Below, piece after piece: positions 19,164 to 26,993 of a stretch of 64,000 bases of DNA. Where the stretch lies: positions 1,426,001 through 1,490,000 of the forward strand of contig NZ_CP014862.1 of assembly GCF_002214585.1 (NCBI RefSeq). The letters run 5' to 3'. Each line of letters begins with the position of its first letter. The first letter of the stretch is position 1. The notes under the pieces are model-generated. The model made no database searches, was not told the DNA's origin, and saw only the letters and a program-made list of their open reading frames with translations. This stretch comes from Thermococcus profundus. Lineage in GTDB: Archaea; Methanobacteriota_B; Thermococci; Thermococcales; Thermococcaceae. Made by a program: the position numbers and the translations under genes.

Positions 19164-19186
19164 ACTTTTCTTTTCCTTTAATTTAG
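19164..19186 (+). terminator. T-rich terminator of the mbx operon
   Basis: Directly after the mbxN stop the + strand reads CTTTTCTTTTCCTTTAATTT, a pyrimidine tract typical of archaeal intrinsic termination. No hairpin precedes it. Confidence 0.45.
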
Positions 19187-19278
19187 CATCTCAAAGGGGA
19201 CCCGTTCTCAGCAACCATGACGGTTTTGACCTTTTTGTGACCGCAGGGCGAAGTCCAAGAATTAAAAATGTGAGAAGT

Positions 19279-20580
19279 TCAGAGTATTCTCTCCAGAACC
19301 ATCGCCGTTATGGCCCCTACCGCCATCCCTGACTCGAGGATGCTGGCTATCAGCTCGGGGAAGTGGGCCAGGAACTCCGGCGGGAGCTGGGGTGCGCCGA
19401 GGCCCGCTATGAGCGCCGCCGCAAGGATCAGTGTGTTCCTGTCGCTGAACTCCACCTTCTCCTTTATCAGCCTCAAACCTGTAACGCTTATCATGCCGTA
19501 GAGCGCTAGGGTGAGTCCGCCGAGAACCGGCGCAGGCATCGAGGCGAGTATTCCGGCGAACTTCGGGAGAAGGGAGAGGAACATCAGGATCACAGCACCA
19601 ACCTGAACCACGTGCCTGCTGCCGACCTTTGTGAGAGCCACAACCCCTATGTTCTCGGAGTAGCTCGTCGTCCCGCAGGCTCCAAGAAGGCCAGCTATCG
19701 AGCACGCCAGCCCCTCGCTCCCTATGCCCCTGGTTATGTGCTTCCCAGTTATATCGGAGCCGGTTACCGTCGCTATAGCGTGGTAGTCGCCGACGCTCTC
19801 GATTATGCTCACCATGAACGCGAATAGGAGAATCACTATGGCGCTCGTGTCAAACACCGGCCGGCCCCAGGGAAAGAGGGTCGGGACGCTCAGAACGGGC
19901 AGGCTCTTCACGAGCCCGAAGTCTGTAAGCCCGAGTGGGATGCTAACGAGGTATCCAACCGCCGCGCCGACAACCACTGGCATCGCCTTCAGGCTCCCCT
20001 TGGCCTTTAGGGCAACGAAGACCGTCGTGAGGAACGTTACCAGGGCCACCAGGCTGGCTTTGACGAGGGTGGAACCGGAGGGGTCAGCGTAGAAGTTGAA
20101 GAAGTTCTTCACGGCGACGTTGGCCAGGCTGAAGCCTATAAGGGTTATCGTAACGCCCGTAACGAGCGGCGTGAAAAGCTTCCTGACCTTCCCTATTATC
20201 CCGAGCCAGCCTATCGCCGCCTCGATTAGGCCTCCAACTATCAGTGCACCCTGAACCGCGGCCATCCCTAGGGAAGAGCCTATCGCTATTAGTCCGGGTA
20301 TGAAGGCGAAGCTCGACCCCTGGACTATCGGGTAGCGGGAACCTATCGTGGTCTGGAGCAGTGTCGCTATGCCCATCGCCAGCAGAACCGCCTGTATCAT
20401 GAGCGCTATCTGGTCGCCGCTCATGCCGATGGCACCGCCGACGACGAGCGGCACCGTGACGGTCGCACCGAACATTGCAAGAACGTGCTGAAGGCCGAAA
20501 ACCAAAGCCTTCGCGGGCTCAACTTTTTCCTCAACTCCAATCTTCAAAACCGGCTTCTCGATTGTCTCAACTTTTTCCAT
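19279..20580 (-). CDS. NCS2-family nucleobase (uracil/xanthine-type) permease
   Basis: A 433-residue transporter with about 12-14 membrane helices. The NCS2 signatures are QGSSFAFIPGLIAIGSSLG (near residue 85) and the SIIESVGDYHA loop (near residue 255), followed by CGTTSYSENIGVVALTKVGSR, split as TSYSENIGVV and TKVGSR. It imports a purine or pyrimidine base by ion symport; which one cannot be read from the sequence. It is convergent with mbx. A TATA-like TTTTTAAAC lies about 30 bases upstream on the minus strand. Confidence 0.88.
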   Translation of the reverse strand: MEKVETIEKPVLKIGVEEKVEPAKALVFGLQHVLAMFGATVTVPLVVGGAIGMSGDQIALMIQAVLLAMGIATLLQTTIGSRYPIVQGSSFAFIPGLIAIGSSLGMAAVQGALIVGGLIEAAIGWLGIIGKVRKLFTPLVTGVTITLIGFSLANVAVKNFFNFYADPSGSTLVKASLVALVTFLTTVFVALKAKGSLKAMPVVVGAAVGYLVSIPLGLTDFGLVKSLPVLSVPTLFPWGRPVFDTSAIVILLFAFMVSIIESVGDYHAIATVTGSDITGKHITRGIGSEGLACSIAGLLGACGTTSYSENIGVVALTKVGSRHVVQVGAVILMFLSLLPKFAGILASMPAPVLGGLTLALYGMISVTGLRLIKEKVEFSDRNTLILAAALIAGLGAPQLPPEFLAHFPELIASILESGMAVGAITAMVLERIL

Positions 20581-20674
20581 TAAAGCCCGCTCAACCTGTG
20601 TAGGAGTTTGTTTAAAAAGTTTTCGGGAGGCGCAGAAATAAACAAGGATTTGTCAAAAATTCAAAAACTCCCGA

Positions 20675-22018
20675 CTACCAGCCCTGCACTTTCGTCAGAA
20701 CGCTGTCCGGCACCTTCCCCTCTTCGACGTCGGCGATTGCCCGCTCGAGCCTGTTGAGGCCCTCGTCGAGGAGCTCCTCTTCTATCGTGAGCGGCGGCTG
20801 TATGCGGAGCACGTTTCCCTGGAGGAATGCGAGAATAAGACCCAGCTCGTAGGCGCGCCATACCACCTTCCTCGCCTCATCATAGGCCCTCTCCTTTGTT
20901 TCCCTGTCCTTCACGAGGTCGACGCCGAGCATTAAACCCAGGCCGCGGACGTCTCCTATGAGTTCGTGTTCCTCTTTCATCTTCTCCAGACGCTTCTTTG
21001 TGTATTTCCCAAGCTTCTCGGCCCTCGTTAATAAGCCTCTCTCCTCTATCTCCTCGATTACCTCCAGGGCGGCCCTGCTGGCGACGGGATTCCCACTGAG
21101 CGTGAACGCGTGGCCCAGAGGAGGGAGGGAATCCATTATCTCGGCCCTCCCGATTACCGCGCTTATCGGCAGTCCCCCGCCGAGGGGCTTTGCGAGGGTG
21201 ATTATGTCCGGCTCAACGCCGAAGTGCTCTATAGCGAACCACTTCCCGGTCCGTCCCAAGCCGCTCTGGACTTCGTCGACTACGAGGAGGATCCCGTGTT
21301 CATCGAGGATCTTCTTGACCTTCCTGAAGTAATCCTCCGGCGGAACCACCATACCGGCATCGCCCTGTATGGGCTCAGCAAAGAGTGCGGCAACCCCCTC
21401 GGCATGGACCTCCCCCTCGAATTTTTCCTTCAAGTACTCCACGCACTCCATCCTGCATGTCTTCGGGGTTTTCCCGAAGGGGCAACGGTAGCAGTTCGGA
21501 TAGGGGATGTAGTGGATTCCGCTGAGCTCCCCAACTTTCGAACGCACCTCAAAATCGAGACCCGTTACGCTCATGGCACCATAGGTGGAACCGTAGTAGC
21601 TCCTCAAATAGCTGAGGACTGTTCTCCTTCCAGTATAGGCTCTCGCGAACTTTATCGCACCGTCGTTTGCATCGCTACCACTCAGCCCAAAGGAGACCTT
21701 CGGCCCTCTCACCGGCACTATTTCCGCCAGCTTCTCCGCCAGGAGGAGCGGCTCCACGGGAAAGCCGTAGATGAAAGTGAAGTGCAGCAGCCGGTCGGTC
21801 TGCTCCTTAACGGCCCGGACGACCCTGGGGTTGTTGTGGCCGACGTTCTGGACGGCCGCATCGCTAAGGAAATCTATGTACTCCCTACCCTCAATGTCCC
21901 ACACCTTGGCGTTCTCAGCCCTGACTCCCACGAGGGGGGTGTACGTAACCCGGGATGCCCTTGGGAAAACCCGGGAGTACCTCTCAACGACCTCCTCTTT
22001 GGTTCTGGGTATGCCCAT
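20675..22018 (-). CDS. class III PLP-dependent aminotransferase or amino-acid racemase
   Basis: A 447-residue fold-type I PLP enzyme of the ornithine/GABA aminotransferase family. [15 protein letters not shown] binds the cofactor phosphate, [13 protein letters not shown] contains the Asp that pairs with the pyridine nitrogen, and [12 protein letters not shown] carries the Schiff-base lysine. In Thermococcales this family includes ornithine aminotransferase and several racemases, so the substrate is open. An unusual Cys cluster ([18 protein letters not shown]) lies near residues 176-193. It is transcribed divergently from an Lrp regulator, which probably controls it. Confidence 0.85.
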   Translation of the reverse strand: MGIPRTKEEVVERYSRVFPRASRVTYTPLVGVRAENAKVWDIEGREYIDFLSDAAVQNVGHNNPRVVRAVKEQTDRLLHFTFIYGFPVEPLLLAEKLAEIVPVRGPKVSFGLSGSDANDGAIKFARAYTGRRTVLSYLRSYYGSTYGAMSVTGLDFEVRSKVGELSGIHYIPYPNCYRCPFGKTPKTCRMECVEYLKEKFEGEVHAEGVAALFAEPIQGDAGMVVPPEDYFRKVKKILDEHGILLVVDEVQSGLGRTGKWFAIEHFGVEPDIITLAKPLGGGLPISAVIGRAEIMDSLPPLGHAFTLSGNPVASRAALEVIEEIEERGLLTRAEKLGKYTKKRLEKMKEEHELIGDVRGLGLMLGVDLVKDRETKERAYDEARKVVWRAYELGLILAFLQGNVLRIQPPLTIEEELLDEGLNRLERAIADVEEGKVPDSVLTKVQGW

Positions 22019-22062
22019 GATCCCACCGTACTGCTATACGCGTTTGGAACTAATAGGTATTT

Positions 22063-22101
22063 CGCCAAAATTTTGCTGATTACGCAAAAATATTTAAATA
22101 T
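22063..22101. promoter_or_regulatory. divergent promoter with putative Lrp operator
   Basis: CGCCAAAA (22063-22070), TTTTGC (22071-22076) and GCAAAA (22084-22089) form overlapping inverted repeats: CAAAATTTTG is a perfect 10-bp palindrome and TTTTGC-N7-GCAAAA a second one. The element ends just before the TATA box TATTTAAA (22091-22098) of the Lrp gene. Its position between divergent genes suits autoregulation by the adjacent Lrp protein. Confidence 0.45.
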
Positions 22102-22135
22102 AAAAGAACGAAACTGAAAAATTGAGGGGATAAAA

Positions 22136-22597
22136 ATGCGCGAAAATGATGAACTTGACAACCTGGACAGACTCATACTCCGGATCCTTCAGGATGACGG
22201 AAGGGCCAGCTACTCGGAGATAGCAAGGAGACTCAAGGTGCCCGAATCGACGGTCAGACTGAGGGTAAAACGGCTGGTGGAAAGGGGAGTCATAAGGCGG
22301 TTCTCCGCGCTGATCAATCCATTTAAAGCTGGATATTCAATAGTAGCGTTCATAGCCGTGGATGCAGAGCCGAGCAGGGTGAAGAAAGTGGCGGAAGAGC
22401 TGAGCGAACTGCCAGAGGTGGACGTCCTGGGCATAGCCACCGGTGCCCACGACATCCTGATGCAGGTAACCGTGAGAGACCTCAAGGAACTTGAAAACTT
22501 CCTCATAGAGAAGCTGGGCCGGATCGAAGGCATAAGAAGTACCGAAACTTCGATCCTGACGAGCGTGAGGAAGTGGGGTTACGCCAGGGTTTTTTGA
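22136..22597 (+). CDS. Lrp/AsnC-family transcriptional regulator
   Basis: A 153-residue feast/famine regulator. An N-terminal helix-turn-helix (LDNLDRLILRILQDDGR, ASYSEIARRLKVPESTVR) is followed by a RAM ligand-binding domain (AFIAVDAEPSRVKKVAEEL, GAHDILMQVTVRDLKEL). It likely binds an amino acid and controls itself and the divergent aminotransferase. ATG 22136 is preceded by GAGGGGA. The C-terminal ETSILTSVRKWGYARVF is typical of the family. Confidence 0.92.
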   Translation: MRENDELDNLDRLILRILQDDGRASYSEIARRLKVPESTVRLRVKRLVERGVIRRFSALINPFKAGYSIVAFIAVDAEPSRVKKVAEELSELPEVDVLGIATGAHDILMQVTVRDLKELENFLIEKLGRIEGIRSTETSILTSVRKWGYARVF

Positions 22598-22610
22598 GAA
22601 AAAAGAAACT

Positions 22611-24389
22611 TCAGCCGAGGACAACCTGGAGAACCGCTTCCTCCCCCGGCTTCAGCTCCTCAACTTCCCACACGACCTTGGAGCCCTCAATCATGGCCTT
22701 CCCCTTCGTCGCCCTGACTTCAACGGCGTTCATTCCCCTCTCCCACCTGAAGCCCCTGAGGGAAACGAGGCGGGGTGCCCTGAGCTTGACGAAGTAGTAC
22801 CTCCCGAGCTCCTCCTCAATGACGTGCGGCCTCATGAAGGCCAGATAGGAACTTCCTCCCCCTATCGCTATGGATAGAACGAGTACGAGTACCTCCCATG
22901 CTGAGGGGCCTTTCCTCGACTCCCCAACCGGACTTGCCTCGGCCGTTGATGTAGTGGAGGTCGTTTCCTCCGGAGCAGTGGTCGTCGTGGGGGATGTCGT
23001 GCTGTGGGCCTCTGGGAGGGTAAGCGTTCTGTTGTCTCCAATATATCCCCGAGCTTTCGCGCTTATTGAGACCGTCCCGTGGCCGAGTTTACTCAGAGGA
23101 ATGAGGAGAGTGCCGTTCTCATCCGTCACAAAAGTAAGCTCCCCTGAAGCCGTTGCAATGCTGACGGTTGTGTTGGGAACCGGGTTCCCGTTGGAGTCCT
23201 TAACTACTATGGACAGCCTATCCCCCCGAATCTCGGGGATGACGAAGAGCTTCCCCACCTGGATGAAGGTTTTTTCAATTCCCTCCCCAAGGTGAAGCAC
23301 GATCTCGTACACACCCGGCTGGTTTACTGGGAAGTGGATCACGCCGTTGTGATCCGTTGTGGCATTCTGACCGTTGATTTCGACGAGTATTCCAGATGCA
23401 GGGGTTCCGTTCTCATAGAGAACCCTGACGTTTATCCTTCCATCGCCGTACCAGAGCTCGTATTTGTAGTGCCACTCAACCTTCACGGTCTCTTCCTTCG
23501 TAATCCCGTCCAGGTTGAGCCGGACGGTGTAGAGTCCCTGCCTCTCCGGCACGAAGACGGCCTTTCCGTCTTCATCAGTAAACAGCGTCGTCCCGTTTAT
23601 CTGAACCTCAACACCCTTCGCGGGAGTTCCGTTGGCAAAGTACACCCCTACGAGGATTTTTCCGTTCTTAAACTCCACAGAATAAGTGTAGTGCCTCGGC
23701 AGAACCTGGAAATCTCTGGTGAGGTTCCTCACGACTCCCGAGAGATTGGCAGAGACGAAAAGGGTGTAGTTCCCAATTTTAGCCTCGGGGATTATGAGCT
23801 TGTGGGTCCACGTTTCCTCCGGCTGAAGCCCAATTTCAGTCTGGTACTTCATGACAGCCTCTCCGTCCCTCATAATCATCGCCGTGATGGGCCCTGCGAT
23901 CATATCGTTGGAGTAAGAGGTGGCCGAGACGTGTATGGAGATATCGGACCCATACGTGTAGGGGCCATTGGCATCGGTTGAGAGGGAGTACTGCACAAGC
24001 TTTTCAACCATTATCGTGATGTTCCGCCCCACTGAGAAGTTGCCCCACGTTCCAACGAGTTCTGCAGTGTAGTTCCCGGAAGGGAGAAACGGAACTTTAA
24101 GACTCAGATCAGCGACCGTGCTCTCAAAGGGACCGATGGAGAGAGTCCGGTTGACCACGTAACTGCCGGCGTGGGTTTCCCACACAACCGAGAGTGTGAG
24201 GTTGGTGAGGCTCTCGCCGCGGAGGTTGGCAACCCTCACGGGAATACTCACGAGGCTTCCCGGAAGGACGCTCACGACGTCCTTTACCGGGGCCATCTCA
24301 AAAGGCGGCGACTGTGCGGCCTCTCCGAAGGGTATAGGGAGAACCGAAGCCACGAGCAGGACGGCAAGGATGAGTCTAACTCCCCTCAC
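22611..24389 (-). CDS. membrane-anchored surface protein with Ig-like repeats
   Basis: A 592-residue protein. Residues 1-25 are a signal peptide (LILAVLLVASVLPIPFGEA). About 420 residues follow with repeated carboxypeptidase-regulatory/Big-type beta-sandwich motifs (GTPAKGVEVQINGT, GTPASGILVEINGQ, GNPVPNTTVSIATA) and many N-glycosylation sites. Then comes a Thr/Ser-rich linker, a membrane helix (WEVLVLVLSIAIGGGSSYLAF), and an 80-residue C-terminal domain that should face the cytoplasm. Function unknown; adhesion or envelope structure is a guess. The start is GTG 24389, inside the end of hjc (14-base overlap). Confidence 0.8.
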   Translation of the reverse strand: MRGVRLILAVLLVASVLPIPFGEAAQSPPFEMAPVKDVVSVLPGSLVSIPVRVANLRGESLTNLTLSVVWETHAGSYVVNRTLSIGPFESTVADLSLKVPFLPSGNYTAELVGTWGNFSVGRNITIMVEKLVQYSLSTDANGPYTYGSDISIHVSATSYSNDMIAGPITAMIMRDGEAVMKYQTEIGLQPEETWTHKLIIPEAKIGNYTLFVSANLSGVVRNLTRDFQVLPRHYTYSVEFKNGKILVGVYFANGTPAKGVEVQINGTTLFTDEDGKAVFVPERQGLYTVRLNLDGITKEETVKVEWHYKYELWYGDGRINVRVLYENGTPASGILVEINGQNATTDHNGVIHFPVNQPGVYEIVLHLGEGIEKTFIQVGKLFVIPEIRGDRLSIVVKDSNGNPVPNTTVSIATASGELTFVTDENGTLLIPLSKLGHGTVSISAKARGYIGDNRTLTLPEAHSTTSPTTTTAPEETTSTTSTAEASPVGESRKGPSAWEVLVLVLSIAIGGGSSYLAFMRPHVIEEELGRYYFVKLRAPRLVSLRGFRWERGMNAVEVRATKGKAMIEGSKVVWEVEELKPGEEAVLQVVLG

Positions 24390-24777
24390 TCTTCAGCACC
24401 CCCAGAAGGGTTTTCTGAATTCCGAGAGCCTCATCGAGGGTCATGCCCCCATCCGAGTAGCTCACTCTATAGGTCTTCCCGGCCTTCACGAGCCTATCTG
24501 GCTCAAAAAACCTCCACTCCCGGTTTACGAACTTTACAGCGAGAAAAGCCCTGCCTCCAAACTTCTTTGAGAAAGCGCTCAGCTTCTCGATATCCTCCTC
24601 ACTCAGGTAGAGCCTGTCCGAATGCGTGCTCTTCACCTCTATGCAGAGGTAGAGCTTTCCGTTGCCCGCTACTATGTCCACCTTCTTACTCCCCGCTGAG
24701 CGGATCACCGCAAAGCCCCTCTCCTCAAGCCTGTGGATAAGCTCCCTCTCCGCGCTGGCACCCCTTCTGTATTTCAT
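24376..24777 (-). CDS. hjc: archaeal Holliday junction resolvase Hjc
   Basis: A 133-residue structure-specific nuclease that resolves four-way DNA junctions. Catalytic residues line up with Pyrococcus Hjc: Glu10 (SAEREL), Asp34 (KKVDIVAG), Glu47 and Lys49 (CIEVKS). The basic N-terminus (MKYRRG) and the motif SAGSKKVD are family signatures. ATG 24777 is preferred over in-frame GTG 24783. Its 3' end overlaps the downstream surface-protein gene. The TATA element TTATATAG at 24810-24817, read on the minus strand, serves it. Confidence 0.95.
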   Translation of the reverse strand: MKYRRGASAERELIHRLEERGFAVIRSAGSKKVDIVAGNGKLYLCIEVKSTHSDRLYLSEEDIEKLSAFSKKFGGRAFLAVKFVNREWRFFEPDRLVKAGKTYRVSYSDGGMTLDEALGIQKTLLGVLKSEGS

Positions 24778-24832
24778 GGCCACAACCCGTTATACTCTGG
24801 GGCGGGAGCTTATATAGTTGTTCCCAGGTTAT

Positions 24833-24840
24833 CTTTATAA
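24833..24840 (+). promoter_or_regulatory. TATA box for the gamma carbonic anhydrase gene
   Basis: CTTTATAA lies 35 bases before the start codon at 24875, placing the transcription start near 24862, directly before the GGAGGTGG ribosome site. It faces the hjc promoter in a 97-base divergent gap. Confidence 0.6.
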
Positions 24841-24874
24841 ACCACCCCTCAAACCCTCTCTGGAGGTGGTTTGG

Positions 24875-25396
24875 ATGCCTATTTACGCGCTGGGTGAGAA
24901 GAAGCCCAAAATTCACGAGACGGCTTTCATCGACGAGAGTGCCTCGGTAATCGGCGACGTCGTCCTTGAGGAGAAGACGAGCGTCTGGCCCTCCGCCGTT
25001 CTCCGCGGGGATATAGAGCAGATCTACATCGGCTGCTGTTCCAACGTCCAGGACAACGTCAGCATACACACTTCCCACGGCCTCCCAACAAAGGTTGGGA
25101 AGTACGTGACCATCGGCCACAACGCCGTAGTCCACGGGGCCACCATAGACGACTACGTCATAATCGGAATGGGCGCGGTGATCCTCGACGGTGCCAAGAT
25201 AGGGAAGCATGTGATAATCGGTGCAGGGGCTCTGGTTCCCCCCAACAAGGAGATTCCAGACTACAGCCTCGTTGTCGGCGTCCCCGGAAAGGTCGTTAGA
25301 CAGCTCAGCGAGGAAGAGGTAGAGTGGACGAAGAAGAACGCGGAGATATACATGGAGCTGGCAAAACTCCATCTTGAGAAGAGGAAGAGACTGTAA
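24875..25396 (+). CDS. gamma-class carbonic anhydrase-like hexapeptide protein
   Basis: A 173-residue left-handed beta-helix protein made of hexapeptide repeats (VIGDVVLEEKTSVWPSAVL and onward). The metal-site histidines are visible in NVSIHTSHG and TIGHNAVVHGA, as in Cam/Cap-type gamma carbonic anhydrases, and a Pyrococcus homologue (Cap) is known. The acidic loop needed for high activity in Methanosarcina Cam is absent, so in vivo activity is uncertain. ATG 24875 follows GGAGGTGG. It is followed ten bases later by the cis-prenyltransferase gene, probably in one transcript. Confidence 0.88.
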   Translation: MPIYALGEKKPKIHETAFIDESASVIGDVVLEEKTSVWPSAVLRGDIEQIYIGCCSNVQDNVSIHTSHGLPTKVGKYVTIGHNAVVHGATIDDYVIIGMGAVILDGAKIGKHVIIGAGALVPPNKEIPDYSLVVGVPGKVVRQLSEEEVEWTKKNAEIYMELAKLHLEKRKRL

Positions 25397-25406
25397 GGGG
25401 TTGGAG

Positions 25407-26201
25407 ATGTTCTACCGTCTGATCTCAAAGGTTCCCCCCCTTATTTTTAAACCGGTTTATGACCTCTACGAGTCGTACCTACTGGAGAAGGTCAAATCCG
25501 GAAACATACCGAGGCACGTGGCCATAATCATGGACGGAAACCGGCGGTGGGCAAAGAAGCTTGAGAAGCCTCCCTGGTACGGTCACCTCTTCGGGTCCAA
25601 CAAGCTTGAAGAGATTCTCGAATGGTGCCGTGAACTGGGGATAAGAACGCTTACTGCCTACGCTTTCTCAACGGAGAACTTCAAGCGCTCTCCAGAGGAG
25701 GTAAACGCTCTCATGAACCTCTTCGAGAAAAAGTTCAGGGAGCTGGTCAGCGACGAGAGGGTTCACAAGTACGGCATCAGGGTAAACGTCATCGGGAGAA
25801 AGGAGCTCCTCCCTGAGAACGTTAGGGAGGCCGCTGAAGAGGCCGAGAGAGCCACCAAAAAGTACAGCAACTACACCCTGAACCTGGCCATAGCCTACGG
25901 CGGAAGGAGCGAGATAACCGATGCAGTCAGGGAGATAGTTCAGGATGCCCTTAGGGGACGGATAAAGCCGGAGGAGATAGATGAGGATCTGATAAAGCGC
26001 TACCTGTACCACCCGAACATGCCCGATCCTGACATAGTAATAAGAACCGGTGGCGAGATAAGGATAAGCAACTTCCTGCTGTACCAGATAGCCTACAGCG
26101 AGCTCTTCTTCGTCGACGTCTATTTCCCTGAATTCAGGAAGATAGACTTCCTGAGGATAATAAGGGAGTACCAGAAGAGGCAGAGAAGGTTTGGAAGGTA
26201 A
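25407..26201 (+). CDS. uppS: cis-prenyltransferase (UppS/DHDDS family)
   Basis: A 264-residue Z-type prenyl diphosphate synthase. Family regions are clear: IIMDGNRRWA with the catalytic Asp (near residue 42), HLFGSNKLEEILEWC, AYAFSTENFKRSPEEV, and PDIVIRTGGEIRISNFLLYQ near the C-terminus. In archaea it makes long polyprenyl phosphates (dolichol-type) for N-glycosylation, consistent with the glycosylated surface proteins in this window. ATG 25407 follows GGGTTGGAG. Co-transcribed with the upstream carbonic-anhydrase-like gene. Confidence 0.94.
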   Translation: MFYRLISKVPPLIFKPVYDLYESYLLEKVKSGNIPRHVAIIMDGNRRWAKKLEKPPWYGHLFGSNKLEEILEWCRELGIRTLTAYAFSTENFKRSPEEVNALMNLFEKKFRELVSDERVHKYGIRVNVIGRKELLPENVREAAEEAERATKKYSNYTLNLAIAYGGRSEITDAVREIVQDALRGRIKPEEIDEDLIKRYLYHPNMPDPDIVIRTGGEIRISNFLLYQIAYSELFFVDVYFPEFRKIDFLRIIREYQKRQRRFGR

Positions 26202-26261
26202 GCGCAGGGCTAGGGGAGAGCTTGTAATCGTTAGGCTGTGGATTATAATCCGGTGGTCACC

Positions 26262-26993
26262 ATGAAAGGCATAAAAACGGTAGCCCTTGTCTCCGCAGTC
26301 GTGATCTTCATCGCCACAGCGGCCACTTGGGCGTTTACCCACGACGTCAACAGCACACTCATTGTTCTGACCCTCGCCTCTACAATAGCGACGGTAATGA
26401 TGGCGGTTACAATCTACGAGCTGGATATAGCGATAAAGGAGCTCAATTTCGAGGCAGTTTCCGCAACCTACGGCATGATGGACGAATCGCTAAAGGACAA
26501 GCTTCGCAAAATCCGCTCATGGTGGGACCAGGAGAACGGAAAGATGTGCCTTCCAGTGGAGGAGTTCATGAAGGACAATGAAAAAAGGAAAATCGTAGGC
26601 GAAGCAAGCAAAATCCTGAATCGCGTGGGATATTTTGTTTACAGAGAGTTCGTGGGGGATTGGTTCATCCAGGAGCAGTATGGGGGGTTAATATTGGATT
26701 CCTTCCTGGCAATGAGGCCCTACCTCAAGGCCCTCCGTGACGAAGCCGAGTGCAGGGAGGGCGAAGGAAGTGAAAATGAAAAGTGCACCAATGGGCCGTG
26801 GTTCATACGGCGCTTCTATCTGCTCCTGGTTGTGATAAGCTACGTCTATCTCTGCGAGAATTTCCCGGAGCAGTGCCGCGGAATCTTTGAAAAATACGGA
26901 ATGAACGTAGAAAAGCCAGTCCCAAAAGGATGGCTGCATCGGGAAATACGGGAATGGCTCAGAAGAAAGGGATACTGGGAGTACCTTGCATGA
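26262..26993 (+). CDS. uncharacterised protein with two N-terminal membrane helices
   Basis: A 243-residue protein. Two helices (about residues 5-25 and 32-54) are followed by a soluble, mostly helical domain with several tryptophans and cysteines (SWWDQENGKMC, DEAECREG, CTNGPWFIRRFYLLL, LCENFPEQCRGIFEKYG). It is similar in layout to DUF4760-type proteins, but I do not recognise the family firmly. ATG 26262 follows GGTGGTCACC. It ends exactly one base before the convergent tgtA stop. Its promoter is unclear: GGATTATAATCC at 26240-26251 lies too close to the start to act as TATA. Confidence 0.65.
   Translation: MKGIKTVALVSAVVIFIATAATWAFTHDVNSTLIVLTLASTIATVMMAVTIYELDIAIKELNFEAVSATYGMMDESLKDKLRKIRSWWDQENGKMCLPVEEFMKDNEKRKIVGEASKILNRVGYFVYREFVGDWFIQEQYGGLILDSFLAMRPYLKALRDEAECREGEGSENEKCTNGPWFIRRFYLLLVVISYVYLCENFPEQCRGIFEKYGMNVEKPVPKGWLHREIREWLRRKGYWEYLA

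Noticed and set aside
24839-24872. AAACCACC and GGTGGTTT could pair to hide the ribosome site of the carbonic anhydrase gene.
   Set aside because: The left arm overlaps the TATA box (24833-24840) and lies upstream of the expected transcription start, so it would not be in the RNA.
26240-26251. GGATTATAATCC, a 12-bp palindrome with a TATA-like centre.
   Set aside because: It would start transcription inside the gene at 26262, and 12-bp AT-rich palindromes are common by chance.
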